A DNA stretch of 64,000 nt, taken from Jaapia argillacea MUCL 33604. Taxonomy: Eukaryota > Basidiomycota > Agaricomycetes > Jaapiales > Jaapiaceae. Each line of letters begins with the position of its first letter. The first letter of the stretch is position 1. The translations under genes were made by a program, and so were the position numbers. A model generated the notes under the pieces. It saw only the letters and a program-made list of their open reading frames with translations, ran no database searches and was not told the DNA's origin. The stretch covers positions 58,580 to 122,579 of the forward strand of contig KL197758.1 of assembly GCA_000697665.1 (NCBI GenBank), in the 5' to 3' direction. Positions 10,693 through 21,380 of the stretch are shown here, one piece after another.

Positions 10693-10730
10693 TCCGAAAT
10701 GGTGTAGTGGCTAACATTATCGCCTCTCGA
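10693..10730 (+). pseudogene. 5' half of a tRNA-Glu(CTC) gene, interrupted in the anticodon loop
   Basis: Acceptor strand TCCGAAA (10693-10699), then a perfect A box TGGTGTAGTGG, a D arm with stem GTGT/ACAT, anticodon stem ATCGC (10719-10723) and a loop carrying anticodon CTC (10726-10728). No T arm or 3' acceptor follows. The sequence instead runs into a hairpin and then the YR1 element. A fitting 3' half lies 4.8 kb downstream. Confidence 0.7.
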
Positions 10731-10753
10731 GCATATAGCCGCAGGCTATATGC
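10731..10753. repeat. Perfect hairpin at the left edge of the YR1 element
   Basis: Ten-base inverted repeat GCATATAGCC / GGCTATATGC with a GCA loop, starting directly after the tRNA half. A terminal hairpin could be an end structure recognised by the recombinase. A G-rich tract follows to about 10870. Confidence 0.7.
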
Positions 10754-11169
10754 CCCGGGGACCCAGGTCGCCGACGAGGGCGGCGAGGACGGCGACCGTG
10801 ACGGTTGGGGTGACAGTTGGGCGACGGTTGGGGCGGCGTGTTGGGCGGGCAATGCCGAATCCCTGGGGCGTGGGGACAACTGTAAAGGTTATTCGGTGGC
10901 GGTGCACACTTTGTTCAACCCCAACGCGTCGTTGACCTCGAGCGTACATATATAAACCAACAGCGACGCGATTCTTTAGTTTTTCCCTCTTGTCTTCCCA
11001 CTCTTGTTCTCAAAACTTTGAAGCTGTAGTTCCCGCGTCGCTCTCGCGTCGCCCTCACGTCGCCCTCGCGTCGCCCTCACGTCACTCTCGCTTTTCACCC
11101 TGTCTTTTTTCACGTCGCTCTCGCCCTTTTGCAAGACAACACTCTGACTCTCAATCACTGCCCACTGCC

Positions 11170-14100
11170 ATGCCTCTCCTTACTGCCAACAAACAAACCC
11201 GTGCCGAAATACTCGAGGAGCGGACCTCGCAAGATCCCGCCCTCCGGCTCTCGCTCCTTAACTGGGACGAACTTGATATGCAACATGCAAAACGTCTTAT
11301 GCCTCCCACGGTTGCATGCCACGATCGGATCAAAACACTCTGGGCAGAATACGTGGAATATGCCACGCCAAAGCTCAACCCTGGAGTCACCTTCGACGCG
11401 GAATTCAAGAGAGGGATGAGGCTTCCCGATGAGAGTACGTCCCCATCTGACGTGCCCGCGTGACCCCCATCTGACTAGCCCACAGAGACTGTCAAAGGAT
11501 TTGTCCAATGGCTTGCTACGACGCTCAAGGGTCGACTACGGAAAAATATCACCTACAACAACCTCCGGTTTTATCTCCGGACCTTCTTTGCTCTGTTCCC
11601 CCGCTATGGCTTGATTTATGTTCCCTCTGAGCTTCGCCTCAGTACTCTGGCCTATTCTGTCTCTGAAGAGTTCATGTCGTTCGTTAACCTCACCAACTCA
11701 CCTGTGAAGAAGATATATGCAAATATTGTCGACGGCGATATCATCATCGGCTTTATCTGGCGAGACAAGAAACGATTCCGGACCAATCGTATGCGCATAC
11801 AGTGTGTATATGCGTTGAATATCTTTACCATCGGTGGCGAGCGTCCTGGTGCTGTTCTCGTATCGACCAAGTACTCTGATTCAAATCAATCTCTCGAGCA
11901 TGGGGACCATCAAGTCTACCTCACACCCGATTCAAGTTATCCCGGAGGCGTCAGCATCTCCCTCAAAGTTACCATCCGCCTCCTCAAGGGGTTTCGTGAA
12001 GATGATGTGAAGAACAAGTCCTTCTTCCTGTTCCCAGAATCAAACGAGCACCGCGCATCATGCCCCGTCATGTCCTACCTCGCCCTCGCCCTCGAAGACA
12101 ATATCTTTGCTGATGTTGAGACCATCGAAGAAATTCTCTCTCCTCGTCACGTTCCTTCAAAACCAATTATTCTCGACCTAAAGGAGCACAAGAAGAAACT
12201 TCCCGTGTTTCGTAAGGAGACTTGCAATGAGTTTGGGTGGAAAATCTCGGATACTGAAGCCCTTCCGACCCATATGTTCAATCATCATCTTGCTGCCATG
12301 AGTAGGGAAGCTGGGTTCGAAAGTACGTCATTTATTTCCTTTTGCAACACACAAACTCATGCATTGCATATAGAGGATTCGACGGTCGGGATGACCCGTC
12401 GAGCAGCTGCCGAGGTGTACAATAAATATCTCTCGGAAGGCGAGCGACGCAGTAACATGGGTCACGGCCCTCTATCTCAAACATTTCACGTACGTATTTC
12501 AGACTCGCCTTGACTTTGACTGATCTTGTCTTCCAGATCTACTATCAGGACTCCACGTCGAGGGAGGATGTTCAAGGATTGGTCAGGGGAGGCGCCCAGG
12601 TCGGCGACAGGGTTGATTTGATTGCGGCAAGTGGTCCATAGTCGCTCTGTCAACATCTCACCAACTTGCGGATGCAGGAACTGACACGTGCATCGTTTAA
12701 CGCCGACGTCAACGCTCCGAAGCAGCTCACGCTTAAACAGAGGACTGACCTCTTGGGTGAACCGGAGATTGTCGCCTTGGTCGAAAAGCGCCAACTGGTA
12801 TGTACTCTCCGCCGCCGCTTTGACTAATGCATTGACTTTTATGGCCTCCAGCTCCTCCGACAGGCCACCGACCTCACCAAGTCCTTACGCCATGACGACA
12901 GCCCTGAGAATGACGACACCACGAAACGGATTGCTCAACTCAAGAAAGAAGCTGCCCAGGTCTCGTATCGCCGCCAAGTCATCCTCGCTAGGGAGATGGT
13001 TGCACGTCTTGGAGCTGCTCGTGCAGCGTATTTCAAGGGAGTTTCGGGGAGAGAATTGAGAGGAGAGGTAGGCTTTTTTCGCTTCATTGTTCATCATACC
13101 ATGCTCAACTTTCTTCATCCAGTTACCTGTCGTCCGAGCGCCGATGGCTGCGAGCTCAGTCAATGTTCGAGCCAAGCTCCCTCCTCCTCACGTTGCCACT
13201 ACATCTTGCGGCGGCAAGGAGAATCACAACCTTTCGACAATTCCATTGGTTTGTCCTACCGAACAACCCATCCCCAAAGCCCCCCTATTCGTCACTCATG
13301 ATCCAATTGCTGAACTCGTCGACGCTCTATACAATTATGTTTGCGAGGACACGTACGAACACCTGACCATGGCAGTCACCACCCTCCTTGGCCTCCCCGA
13401 GCACCGTACGAACACTTGTTACAACGGAGAGTCTCCCACTCTCGAAAATACATGCCCGGTTTGTGGCGTCCTTTGCACGTGAGTGAAGTCTTGTTCTTAT
13501 TTCACCATTGACTGATGTGATATCAGTTCGCCAAACTGTCCCAAGGGTGTCCCTTTCCATATCCACCATTGCATCCAATTGCTTCACAAGGAGTATGCCC
13601 AAGACGTGGTTGATGCTCTGTATCAGCCGAGCAAATGCCTCTGGGATGGATGTATGCACGATAAGGTCTGGACGATACGCACAGAGTTTGCAGATCACGT
13701 CTCCAAGATCCACGTCCTATCCCTCCACGACTCTGTTGCTCGTCAAAAGTCTGCTCGGCCAATGTGTCAATGGACACTCGCTGGCTCGATATGTGGTGTG
13801 GAGGACCACGAGGATTGGGACGCCCACTTTGCTCTCGACCACGGCATCAACGTGCGCCATCGCGTTAGGGTCAATCACTGTGTCATATGCGGGCTGTGGT
13901 ACGTTTCTCATCAATCTTAATTTCGTACCCATCTGAGCGAATCTTTCCAGGTTCCACGATGTTTCGGGCGATTGGAGCGACTGGGAGGAACACTGCATTT
14001 CGCATTTTCAAGACCTCTTCCATCCAGACTCGTTTTCACCGACGATGGGACCGCCTGATCAGGCTAATCCTGAATCACTCGGCATCGTTGTTCTCGCTCT

Positions 14101-15180
14101 CGTATACAACGCCATCGAGTTTGATAACGGAACTGGCTTTGAAGGTACACGCCCAGAATTCCATGGCCAAATCGTGAACGGAGTACCCCTGACGCCCAGG
14201 TTTTGCCCGTGGTGTGTATACGACGAGAGTCTGTCAATCGGCAAGAGAATGCATCAGTACGGAATATTTACCCTTCTCTCTCTCAACATCGTGCTCAGTC
14301 ACCATAGGTTCGAGGAGACCTCCAAGTTCAAGCTTCATCTCCTCAACGTCCACTTGAACGACGTTCAGGATACATCATGCCCCGTACCCATGTGCGGGCC
14401 CCACGTCTTTCACGAGTACGACTTGCTCTATCATCTCGTCACCGTCCATCGCCTACCCGTCTGTGGTTCTGGGCGAGCAACTCGAGTTCGGCATCTCAAT
14501 TTGCCTACAAGAACAACCCCCGATATTACTCGGGAACTTTTGGCCACCGCCGCGCCGACGGATGTCCCTGATCACCGCAGCGATGTTCCTCAACCATCTC
14601 GTACTCCCGTGGATGTTGATTCTCCATCCACCATCCTTCCAGCTTCGGGTTCTTCTCCCAAGGGGAAGAAGAGGAAGAGATCTGACAAGGAAGAAGTCAG
14701 TAGTCGTCTTGTGATCCCTCGATCGAAGCCGCTCACTTGACATTGTAGAAATGGTGGACCTGTCGTGGTTGCAAACGTAACAAGAAGGATATCAACCAAC
14801 ATATCGGAGGCAGTGCGAGCAACTCGTCTTGCCGACGTCACTCTCAGTATCGTGTCTGGGACAAGGTTGCTCGACAGGCTGTTGGCGAATACATCGAATG
14901 GAAGGCACCAGAAGTATGTGACTTGTCTCTCTCCGATGACATCTGACTCTTTGTTTCTCAGAACGGGCCTCCTATCGCATCCTCCTCGACTGGAGGACGC
15001 ACTCATCGGTGTGGTCGCGCCATATGCCGTAAACAATTCAAAGACATTCGAGAACATTTGCCCCACGATTGCCCCTCCAAAACTTTCAAGATTCGTGATT
15101 CAAGTATGCGTCGAGACGCCTGGGGACCGACTCACGACTTTTCCAAATGGGTCAAGACAGCTCCGGCCATGGAAGGCTAG
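11170..15180 (+). CDS. DUF3435/FluG-like tyrosine recombinase with C-terminal zinc fingers (YR1)
   Basis: Twelve exons join without a break into 1,140 aa: 11170-11434, 11486-12322, 12374-12489, 12537-12599, 12678-12797, 12852-13067, 13123-13478, 13527-13898, 13951-14256, 14308-14695, 14749-14913 and 14962-15180. The first half is a YR core. A helical core-binding region (FVQWLATTLKGRLRKNITYN) precedes the first catalytic arginine in GERPGAVL and the lysine region IRLLKG. The second box is MTRRAAAEVYN, then RRSNMGH, with the tyrosine in TFHIYYQD. The second half has several Cys/His clusters of C2H2 type (CPVCGVLC, CLWDGCMHD with H..H, CVICGLW, CPVPMCG, WTCRGCKRNK, RCGRAICRK) and a basic KGKKRKR patch, which suits DNA binding and nuclear entry. 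ATG 11170 has a G at -3; an in-frame ATG at 10990 is less likely. DUF3435 proteins include the captains of Starship elements. The gene looks functional. Confidence 0.85.
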
Positions 15181-15494
15181 CTTTGGTGTCTCTCGCTACT
15201 GTTGTTCTCTCACTCTGGAGTCTCCTTCCTTCTCCCGTTTCCTGTGATCATGTTTTTCCTCGGTTCTGTACCTTGCCCACCCACAAACCGGCTATCTCGT
15301 CTTTGTTGTATCGATGTTCCCTCCGTAGTGAAACCCAAAATCCTATCATCGCTTGAAGCATTGCGTCGTCGCTGGATCGTTTGACCCGTCTAGCATAGAA
15401 CGTCGTTTGCATCTACCTCCTATTTTCCTCCGAGGATTCTCTGGACGAAAACTCATGGCAAGTGCTACCGAGCTTGGACCTCCTTTCCTTGGGC

Positions 15495-15552
15495 TCTCTC
15501 ATTGCCAGAGGCAGTGATCACGTTATCCGGGGTTCGATTCCCCGTTTCGGAA
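15495..15552 (+). pseudogene. 3' half of a tRNA-Glu-like gene with B box and Pol III terminator
   Basis: Perfect B box GGTTCGATTCC (15531-15541) in a T arm with stem CGGGG/CCCCG, then TTTCGGA (15545-15551), which pairs fully with TCCGAAA of the left half, a discriminator A, and a T5 terminator at 15558-15562. Upstream is CTCTCA, then a tract containing AGAGGC, complementary to GCCTCT of the anticodon loop as in a tRNA intron, then GTGAT, which pairs with ATCGC (one G-U). The stretch between that stem and the T arm is nine bases, longer than the usual four or five, so the ancestral tRNA may already have been odd. Confidence 0.65.
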
Positions 15553-15562
15553 GAATATTTTT

Positions 15563-16151
15563 CTCGAGGAACTGGACTTATGGAGGCCATTCACCTTTTC
15601 CATGAATGCTCATCGATACGTGCACACAATTCGTGTCTATCGCCAGAACAATGAACATGGTAAGCGGCTGAGCCCAAGTACCGGGAGGTTTACTTCATGA
15701 CACTTGTTACTATCGTTCAGATTCCTCCGCATCTAGCCCCCCTAACCCATGTCCCAACTCGGAATCGTTCAGGTATTTGCTTCTAATCTAACAGCGCCAC
15801 GGCCCAAACCCACAGAAAGATAATATAACGTTCTCTGGAAATCGCACTTCCGTTTTAGCCAGCCGCTGGTCCACAGACCCTCCTAACCTAACCAATTCAA
15901 GCTCCGCGATACTGCTGATGGTTCTGCTCCATGACTGGTTTCACAACCAGAATCTTGGCACGCATAACTCAACTCGCACATAATATTATGTCCGCCGTCG
16001 CATACATCTGGGTGGCTGGTGAGGAATAGTGACGATGCAGTCCATATTTTTGTATGTACCTATTTTTTCCCACCGATCTGATCAAGTTCTCTGATGGTCG
16101 TTCAAACAAGCTCTACACAGGTTTTACCCAGTAAGTACCCTCCCTGCGACG
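15563..16151. other. No recognisable gene
   Basis: AT-balanced sequence without long open frames or recognised repeats between the tRNA half and the duplicated upstream region of the next gene. Confidence 0.4.
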
Positions 16152-17110
16152 TTGACCTGTAGCATCCCATCCGAACACCACTGGAAAATCGCGCCTCCTC
16201 TGCGAAACTTGGGTTATGTTCGAAGCCAGCGTCAGTTTACTGCTCTATCACTCGGTACCGGAGGATCTATACAAACTTCACTGGCGCCCTTCAGTAGCTG
16301 GCGCCCAGGTACCCGCGAAAACCGAGCAGTTTCCGCTTCTCGCAAGTTTCCTTTCAAACATGGCAAGCAACGTTCCTCCCGACTGATCCTATGTCGTACG
16401 GTGCCGTCCGCTCGGGACTATGTGGGGAGAACAACTTGCCTATCTGTACTGCCAAGGTTACCTTCCGAGCCTCACATCAGGTAACCAATACTTTTCGATC
16501 ACGGGTACAACTGCGCTGAACAGTGTATAAAAGCCGTTTCTGACAACCACGGTACAGGCGTATCCCTCTCCTCCAACCCTTTTCGTTCACTGGGCCCACC
16601 AGTTCCTTCATGCTCTTCATCGCCCTCCTCTCGTCTATCGTCTTCGAAAACGCCCGAGCGGCCCCCATATCTCCCCCTGTAGAAGTATCACCATCGTGCA
16701 CCACCCTCTCACAATGCCGCACGTTTGAATCCATCGTCTACAGCTGTGTAGCCACCCTCGCCGCGTGCACCTGGGTTTCCGTTCACCCCAACATCCCCGG
16801 CCCCGAAGCAAGTTCTTTCCTGATATTCCTATTTCGTCTGAAATATATGATCATGGCCCTCATCGCCCCCGAGCTGTTGCTCACGTGGGCTATCCGCCAG
16901 TGGATTGTAGCAGGTCGAATAGCAGACAAGTACCATGAACGTACGTCCAGTGTCATCTTCCCTTCCCCTCTCAATACATTCTCAACCTTCAACTTCCCTC
17001 AATAGATCATGGGTGGACGCGAACCCATGGATTCTTCCTCTTGATGGGCGGCTTCGCCCTCATCCAAGATGGTGAACTCGTTGAAACCCTCTCCCCCGAC
17101 CGGTTCGAGA
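16152..17110. repeat. Left arm of a large inverted duplication
   Basis: The upstream region, promoter and 5' half of the membrane-protein gene at 16610 reappear inverted at about 24210-25162. Shared blocks include CGAAACTTGGGTTATGTT, the TATAAAAGCC box and the first exon. Divergence is moderate, with small indels. Confidence 0.75.
16526..16533 (+). promoter_or_regulatory. TATA box
   Basis: TATAAAAG lies 77 bp upstream of the ATG at 16610. It is conserved, with its flank, in the inverted pseudogene copy near 24810, in the same position relative to the start. Confidence 0.6.
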
Positions 17111-17919
17111 CCTTCATCAGTGACGGGACCATCACCTTCCCTACCATTTCCAAAGACCACATCGAAGATATGAGCAAAGGCGATCCTTTCTCCAAAGCCA
17201 CGGCCATCATTACGATGACATGGTTCACGGTCAAATGCTTCATCCGCATGGTCTACAAACCTCAGCCAACCGAACTAGAAGTCATGACCTTTTGCTTCAC
17301 GCTTCTCAGCATCGCGACCTATGTATTTTGGTGGAGCAAACCACTACACGTTCGCTACCCAATCTTTCTCGCAAAGGAACCGGGCTCGCCTAGTTTGCCC
17401 TACATAGCCGAAGAAGAACTCGGCAGCTGGGGTGTAATGAAAGCCTTGGTTTGGATTTCGAGTGCAATGATGATAGTGTGGGGAGAATTCATGGATATGG
17501 CGTCTGGGGAGCCGATGGCCAATGGGGACAAGAGGGTTCCTCAATACTACGATGGCGGAGTCTATACTTCGTATGACGATTGGGCGTCACTTTGGCATCG
17601 AGTCCCAGCTATCGCCGTGGCATTTGGTGCACTGCATTGTTTTGCCTGGAACTATCATTTCCCTACGACCGTCGAACAGACACTCTGGCGTGCATCCTCC
17701 ATCATTTCGACGGCGACTCCGATATTGGTTTGGCTAAATTTTTATTTTATTGAGAGGTGGTCGGAGACCTTACATTCGGTTGTTTTCTTTCTTCTTACCC
17801 TGGGGTACGGCGGGACGAGGCTGTTATTGTTGGGTATTGCATTCTCGTCATTGAGGTCACTTTCCCCCGAGGCTTACCAGACGATCGGCTGGTCGACTTA
17901 TGCACCGAATATTCAATGA
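16610..17919 (+). CDS. Uncharacterised multi-pass membrane protein, paralogue A
   Basis: Exons 16610-16940 and 17006-17919 give 414 aa. An N-terminal signal peptide (MLFIALLSSIVFENARA) is followed by a short lumenal stretch with paired cysteines (CTTLSQCRTF). Hydrophobic segments follow: SIVYSCVATLAACTWVSV, MIMALIAPELLLTWAI, a helix near SKATAIITMTWF, LLSIATYVFW, and several near the C terminus. The most conserved tract is HGWTRTHGFFLLMGGF. Paralogue B at 21381 has the same length, intron position and motifs. The family is widespread and expanded in Agaricomycetes, but I know of no assigned function; transport or sensing in the secretory pathway or plasma membrane would fit. A TATA box precedes it. 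Confidence 0.85.
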
Positions 17920-18072
17920 ATCTCACATGTTCAGTACTACTTTACAATCTGTATTGTAGAACTATCGGCTCCGTAGGTTAGTGGACACAACAGCGAGTTC
18001 GAATTATGATGCTCTCTCTGTATCGTAAGTAGATGAACAAGCCGATGAGAAGGGTGTTTGAAGATGCCACAT

Positions 18073-19549
18073 TCAAAATGGCTGCTCCGCCAAGATCAGA
18101 TCCACCTTCACAACCAACTCGTTCTTATTCTTCAATTCAGCCGCAAAATATCCCTTGGCTCCTCCCACACCTTTCGCCCTCACAAGGGCTGATATCCGAT
18201 CATATGAACTCACTCCATCCTCTCTCGCCACGGTACAAACGAAGTCTCTCTTCTTGTTATAGATAAGGAGTGGTCCTGTCCAGGTGGCGCGGACGGATAG
18301 GGGAACGTTTGGACCATCGTACGGGACTTGGACTTTGATGATCATGGGTTTTGGCTGGGAGGAGGAAGAAGAGGGGATGTTGGAGGTACGGTGATTGCGT
18401 TCTGGGATGGGGTTGGAGTCGTGGCCCATAACTTGACGTGTGAGGTGAGCGGTAGGCATCAACGTTCCAACTTCTTCGTATGTAGGCTTCAGCGTGATGG
18501 TGTTCGACTCTGAGAATGGACGGCAAACGGGTTTGTGGGTGCGCCAATGCTTCTCTGTAATGATAGCCGAATTTTATTTCAATAGGTTAGGTGGGACATA
18601 GGATGATTTGGGGTCAAACGCACTCTGACAATCAGTCGAACAATACCTCGCTGTATGACACGAGGAACACATCTTCAACTTGACAGTCCCACTGCCCAGC
18701 TTTCCACAATTATCGCACTTCTTCTCATCCAAGGGAGCTTCCTCCCCAGCCCTCTTCCTCACCCACTTCCTCACAACTGCCGTAACTTGTGGTCCAAATC
18801 CAAGAAACGCTTTACTCGGGCTCACATTATCCCCGTCCCCAATATCTAAATCGGCACCAAACTCCAAAAGGAGATCAATTGCCTCTACTTGATTGGTTTG
18901 AAAACAATTGAGTAGAGGGACGCATCCGTAGCGGTCTTGATAGTTTGGGTCCGCGCCGTTTTGGAGGAGGAGCCGGGCGAGTGGGATATGGGACGGCTCT
19001 TTCATGGTGGCGTGGTGGAGAGCTGTCGACCCTACTATATCGGGGACGTCGGGAGGAAGTCCGCAGGATAGGAGATACCTGAGAGTTTCGAAGTGTTTAA
19101 GATGGGGCTTGACATCTGGAGAAGCTCGTAGACGTTGGGCTCCAAAGACTACCAGAGACCCGTAACCGAATTTAAATGGCGTCTCGCTTCCGGTAAGATC
19201 TGGCGCAATTCCCGACTCAACTTGCTCGAGACCGGGACGAGATATAGTTGGAACAATAGTTCGGGTGAGAAATACGGATGGAAACGCACCTGCTTCACTT
19301 CAGGGAAAGCCCCGATGTAACACAACCGAGCAAACTCATTCAAGCAATTAGCATTCCAGGTTTGAGACTCTAACAGTTAGGACATGGCGATATCAGAACA
19401 GGCCCACAAAGATGGAGCAATTGGTTACGTTGTTGGTACAAGGTCCTAAGTCGTTGTCCGCGGTCTGCAAATGAGTTCAGGTATCCGGGTTTCGCAAGAA
19501 TATCGAGCATCTCTTGAGAAACGCTAAATTTTCCATCTCCTTTTACCAT
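18073..19549 (-). CDS. Ankyrin-repeat protein with C-terminal MYND zinc finger
   Basis: Starts at 19549 with MVKGDGKFSVSQEML. Exons can be joined through CLNEFARLCYIGAFPEVKQ, FGYGSLVVFGAQRL and ALHHATM into three ankyrin-like units (LLLQNGADPNYQDRYG, LLLEFGADLDIGDGDN), ending near residue 200. The MYND finger follows: CDNCGK, CSSC, YCSTDCQ, then after an intron HWRTHKPVC, with the expected C-x2-C, C-x2-C and H/C ligands. A serine-rich spacer and a folded tail run to the stop at 18073. Proteins of this build bind proline-rich partners and sit in cytosol or nucleus. It belongs to a large Agaricomycete family without assigned function. It is convergent with membrane gene A and divergent from prefoldin, about 440 bp away. 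Confidence 0.85.
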
Positions 19550-19992
19550 TGTGCAGATTTGTAAGGAGTGAAGCTTGTGAAGTCTGAGATCAAGGTGGTG
19601 AGCGTCGGGTCAACTGGATAACGATAACTTTAATTAACGTAAAACCCAAGAAAGGTGGATAAGTAGTCACGTGGCGCCGAATTCCACTTATCTTATGTTC
19701 ATAATATATACCCTAGCCACGAGGTCCTTGAACGGAGTGCATTATACAAGTACATTATGACATTCTTTCACCCCCCTCAAAATCCTCAATCAAGCATCCA
19801 GCAATGATGTCTGATATCCACGTGGTTCATGGTATTCCTTTCTGGGCAAATCTGCCAGCGTAAGGTTAGGTCTCGGCAATCGCCGCGCCCTTCTCGGAAT
19901 ATTGAAACACCTGTACTGCACCTCCACCTTCTCGCTGCATTGACTTGTATTGATTATCGCAACACGAATTACCCAACCCAACGATAAAAGAC

Positions 19993-20931
19993 ATGTCGAA
20001 AGTGTCAAAAGTATCAAAAGATATTCCAAAAGATCTCCTCGCAAATGAAGAGAAGAATCCAAGGGGTATCCCAAAGGCGCCTTTCATCGTACGCTCGAAT
20101 CTCCTCGCCGGATAGTTCGTTGGCTGATTAATTGTCGTCTCGCATGACAGGCAAACGTAGAAGAGTACATTGGCGGACCGGACACTGATGTTGCACCTAC
20201 GCTGACATCTATCCAAGAAGCATTAGCGTATGTTGTTTCTCGCTCCAGAGCCTGATTGCTTTGCTGTATCAACCAAACCCTCGTTTGTCTCAGGAAATAC
20301 CGATACATGGACTCTAACCTTACCTCTCGTCGCTCTTCACTGGAAGACAAGATCCCAGACATCAAGAAGACACTTGACATGGTCAAGTTCTTGCTGGAGA
20401 GGCGAGTACGTCCTTCTTTCCCTTGATGTTTCCCTATCCTCTTCGTAGAATTCAACAACAAACCTACAGGAAGCGAAAGGAAAGTCGAAGCAAGACGATG
20501 ATGATCTAGATGACGATGACGAGGAGGAAGAGGACGAAGGGAACATGAAGACCATGTTTGAATTGAATGAGACCCTTTACGCCGAGGCTGAGTTGGAGGA
20601 TACCGACGAAGTCTACTTATGGCTCGGTGTACGTCGCTTTTCTCCCGTCCCTCTTAATTCCCTCTGCAAATTTGGAATTCACGCTCAACCTGATTACCTC
20701 GCACAGGCAAATACAGCGCTGGCCTACCCCCTCTCCTCAGCTGAAACCCTTCTCTCCTCAAAACTCTCCACCGCCCAACGCACACTCTCCGACACTCAAG
20801 AAGATCTTGAATGGTTGAGAGAACAGATGACGGTTATGGAGGTTAATACTGCCAGAGTGTATAATTGGGATGTTAAAAGGAGGAGGGAGAGGGGCTTGAG
20901 TAGTGGCGGGAGGGCGGTGTCGGGGAGTTGA
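19993..20931 (+). CDS. PAC10: Prefoldin subunit 3 (VBP1/PAC10)
   Basis: Alpha-class subunit of the hexameric prefoldin chaperone, which passes unfolded actin and tubulin to the chaperonin CCT. Five exons give 222 aa: 19993-20088, 20151-20227, 20294-20405, 20470-20628 and 20707-20931. The protein starts MSKVSKVSKDIPK. Landmarks are GIPKAPFI, VEEYIGG, the first coiled-coil arm (YRYMDSNLTSRRSSLEDKIPDI), the hairpin strands LYAEAEL and VYLWLGANTALAYPL, and the second coiled-coil arm (DLEWLREQMTVMEVNTARVYNWDV). An acidic insert, DDDDLDDDDEEEEDEG, lies between the first arm and the strands; it is longer than in model species and falls at an exon start. Confidence 0.93.
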
Positions 20932-21380
20932 TCCGGGTGTGGGAGTTATTGAGAGGAGTGGGGCCAAAGCATGAGGAAGAATCGAAGGGAACGCGGAGGA
21001 GTGGTCTTGAACGATGAGTCGCGATCTTGTGACGATGAAGAGGAAAAGGTTGAGGGTGTAATTTTTGTCGATGAATTCAGTCTCTTGCCTTTGATGCCGC
21101 TCCCACGAGATATTGCCTTGCCCAAACGGAATAAGCGCCTGGGAAACGTCTGACCAACAGCCTACACCTCAGGAATGAATAGCATCTCGATGCGTTCGCT
21201 AGGTGCCAAAGGCGATCTCAAACGTGTGGCATGATCAACCTTGTGTGTCTGGGGGGCAGCTAGCCATATTTGAGACAGGTGCTACACCGGTTGTTGGGGA
21301 TGTCAACGTTATCCCGCCTGATAACAGTTTATGAAACCAATCGCAGGTCCAAGAGATATGTAGTAATATACACAACATAG
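20932..21380. other. Convergent intergenic region
   Basis: Lies between the 3' ends of prefoldin and membrane gene B. A 60-codon frame at 20971-21153 resembles no known family. Confidence 0.4.

Larger units (their letters stand above)
10731..15494 (+). mobile_element. Crypton-like tyrosine recombinase element inserted in a tRNA gene
   Basis: A block of about 4.76 kb between two tRNA halves that carries one gene, the intact recombinase YR1. Short CTCTC sequences sit at both junctions (10724-10728 and 15495-15500 region), as expected when a circular intermediate recombines through a few shared bases. Joining the halves through CTCTC gives an anticodon loop CTCTCA and an anticodon stem ATCGC/GTGAT. 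No long terminal or inverted repeats link the ends. Cryptons are defined as YR-only elements of this size. The boundaries are inferred and could be off by a few bases. Confidence 0.6.

Noticed and set aside
10608-10955. Coding frames over the G-rich tract right of the tRNA half
   Set aside because: Both strands are open because of skewed GGN composition; no family resemblance.
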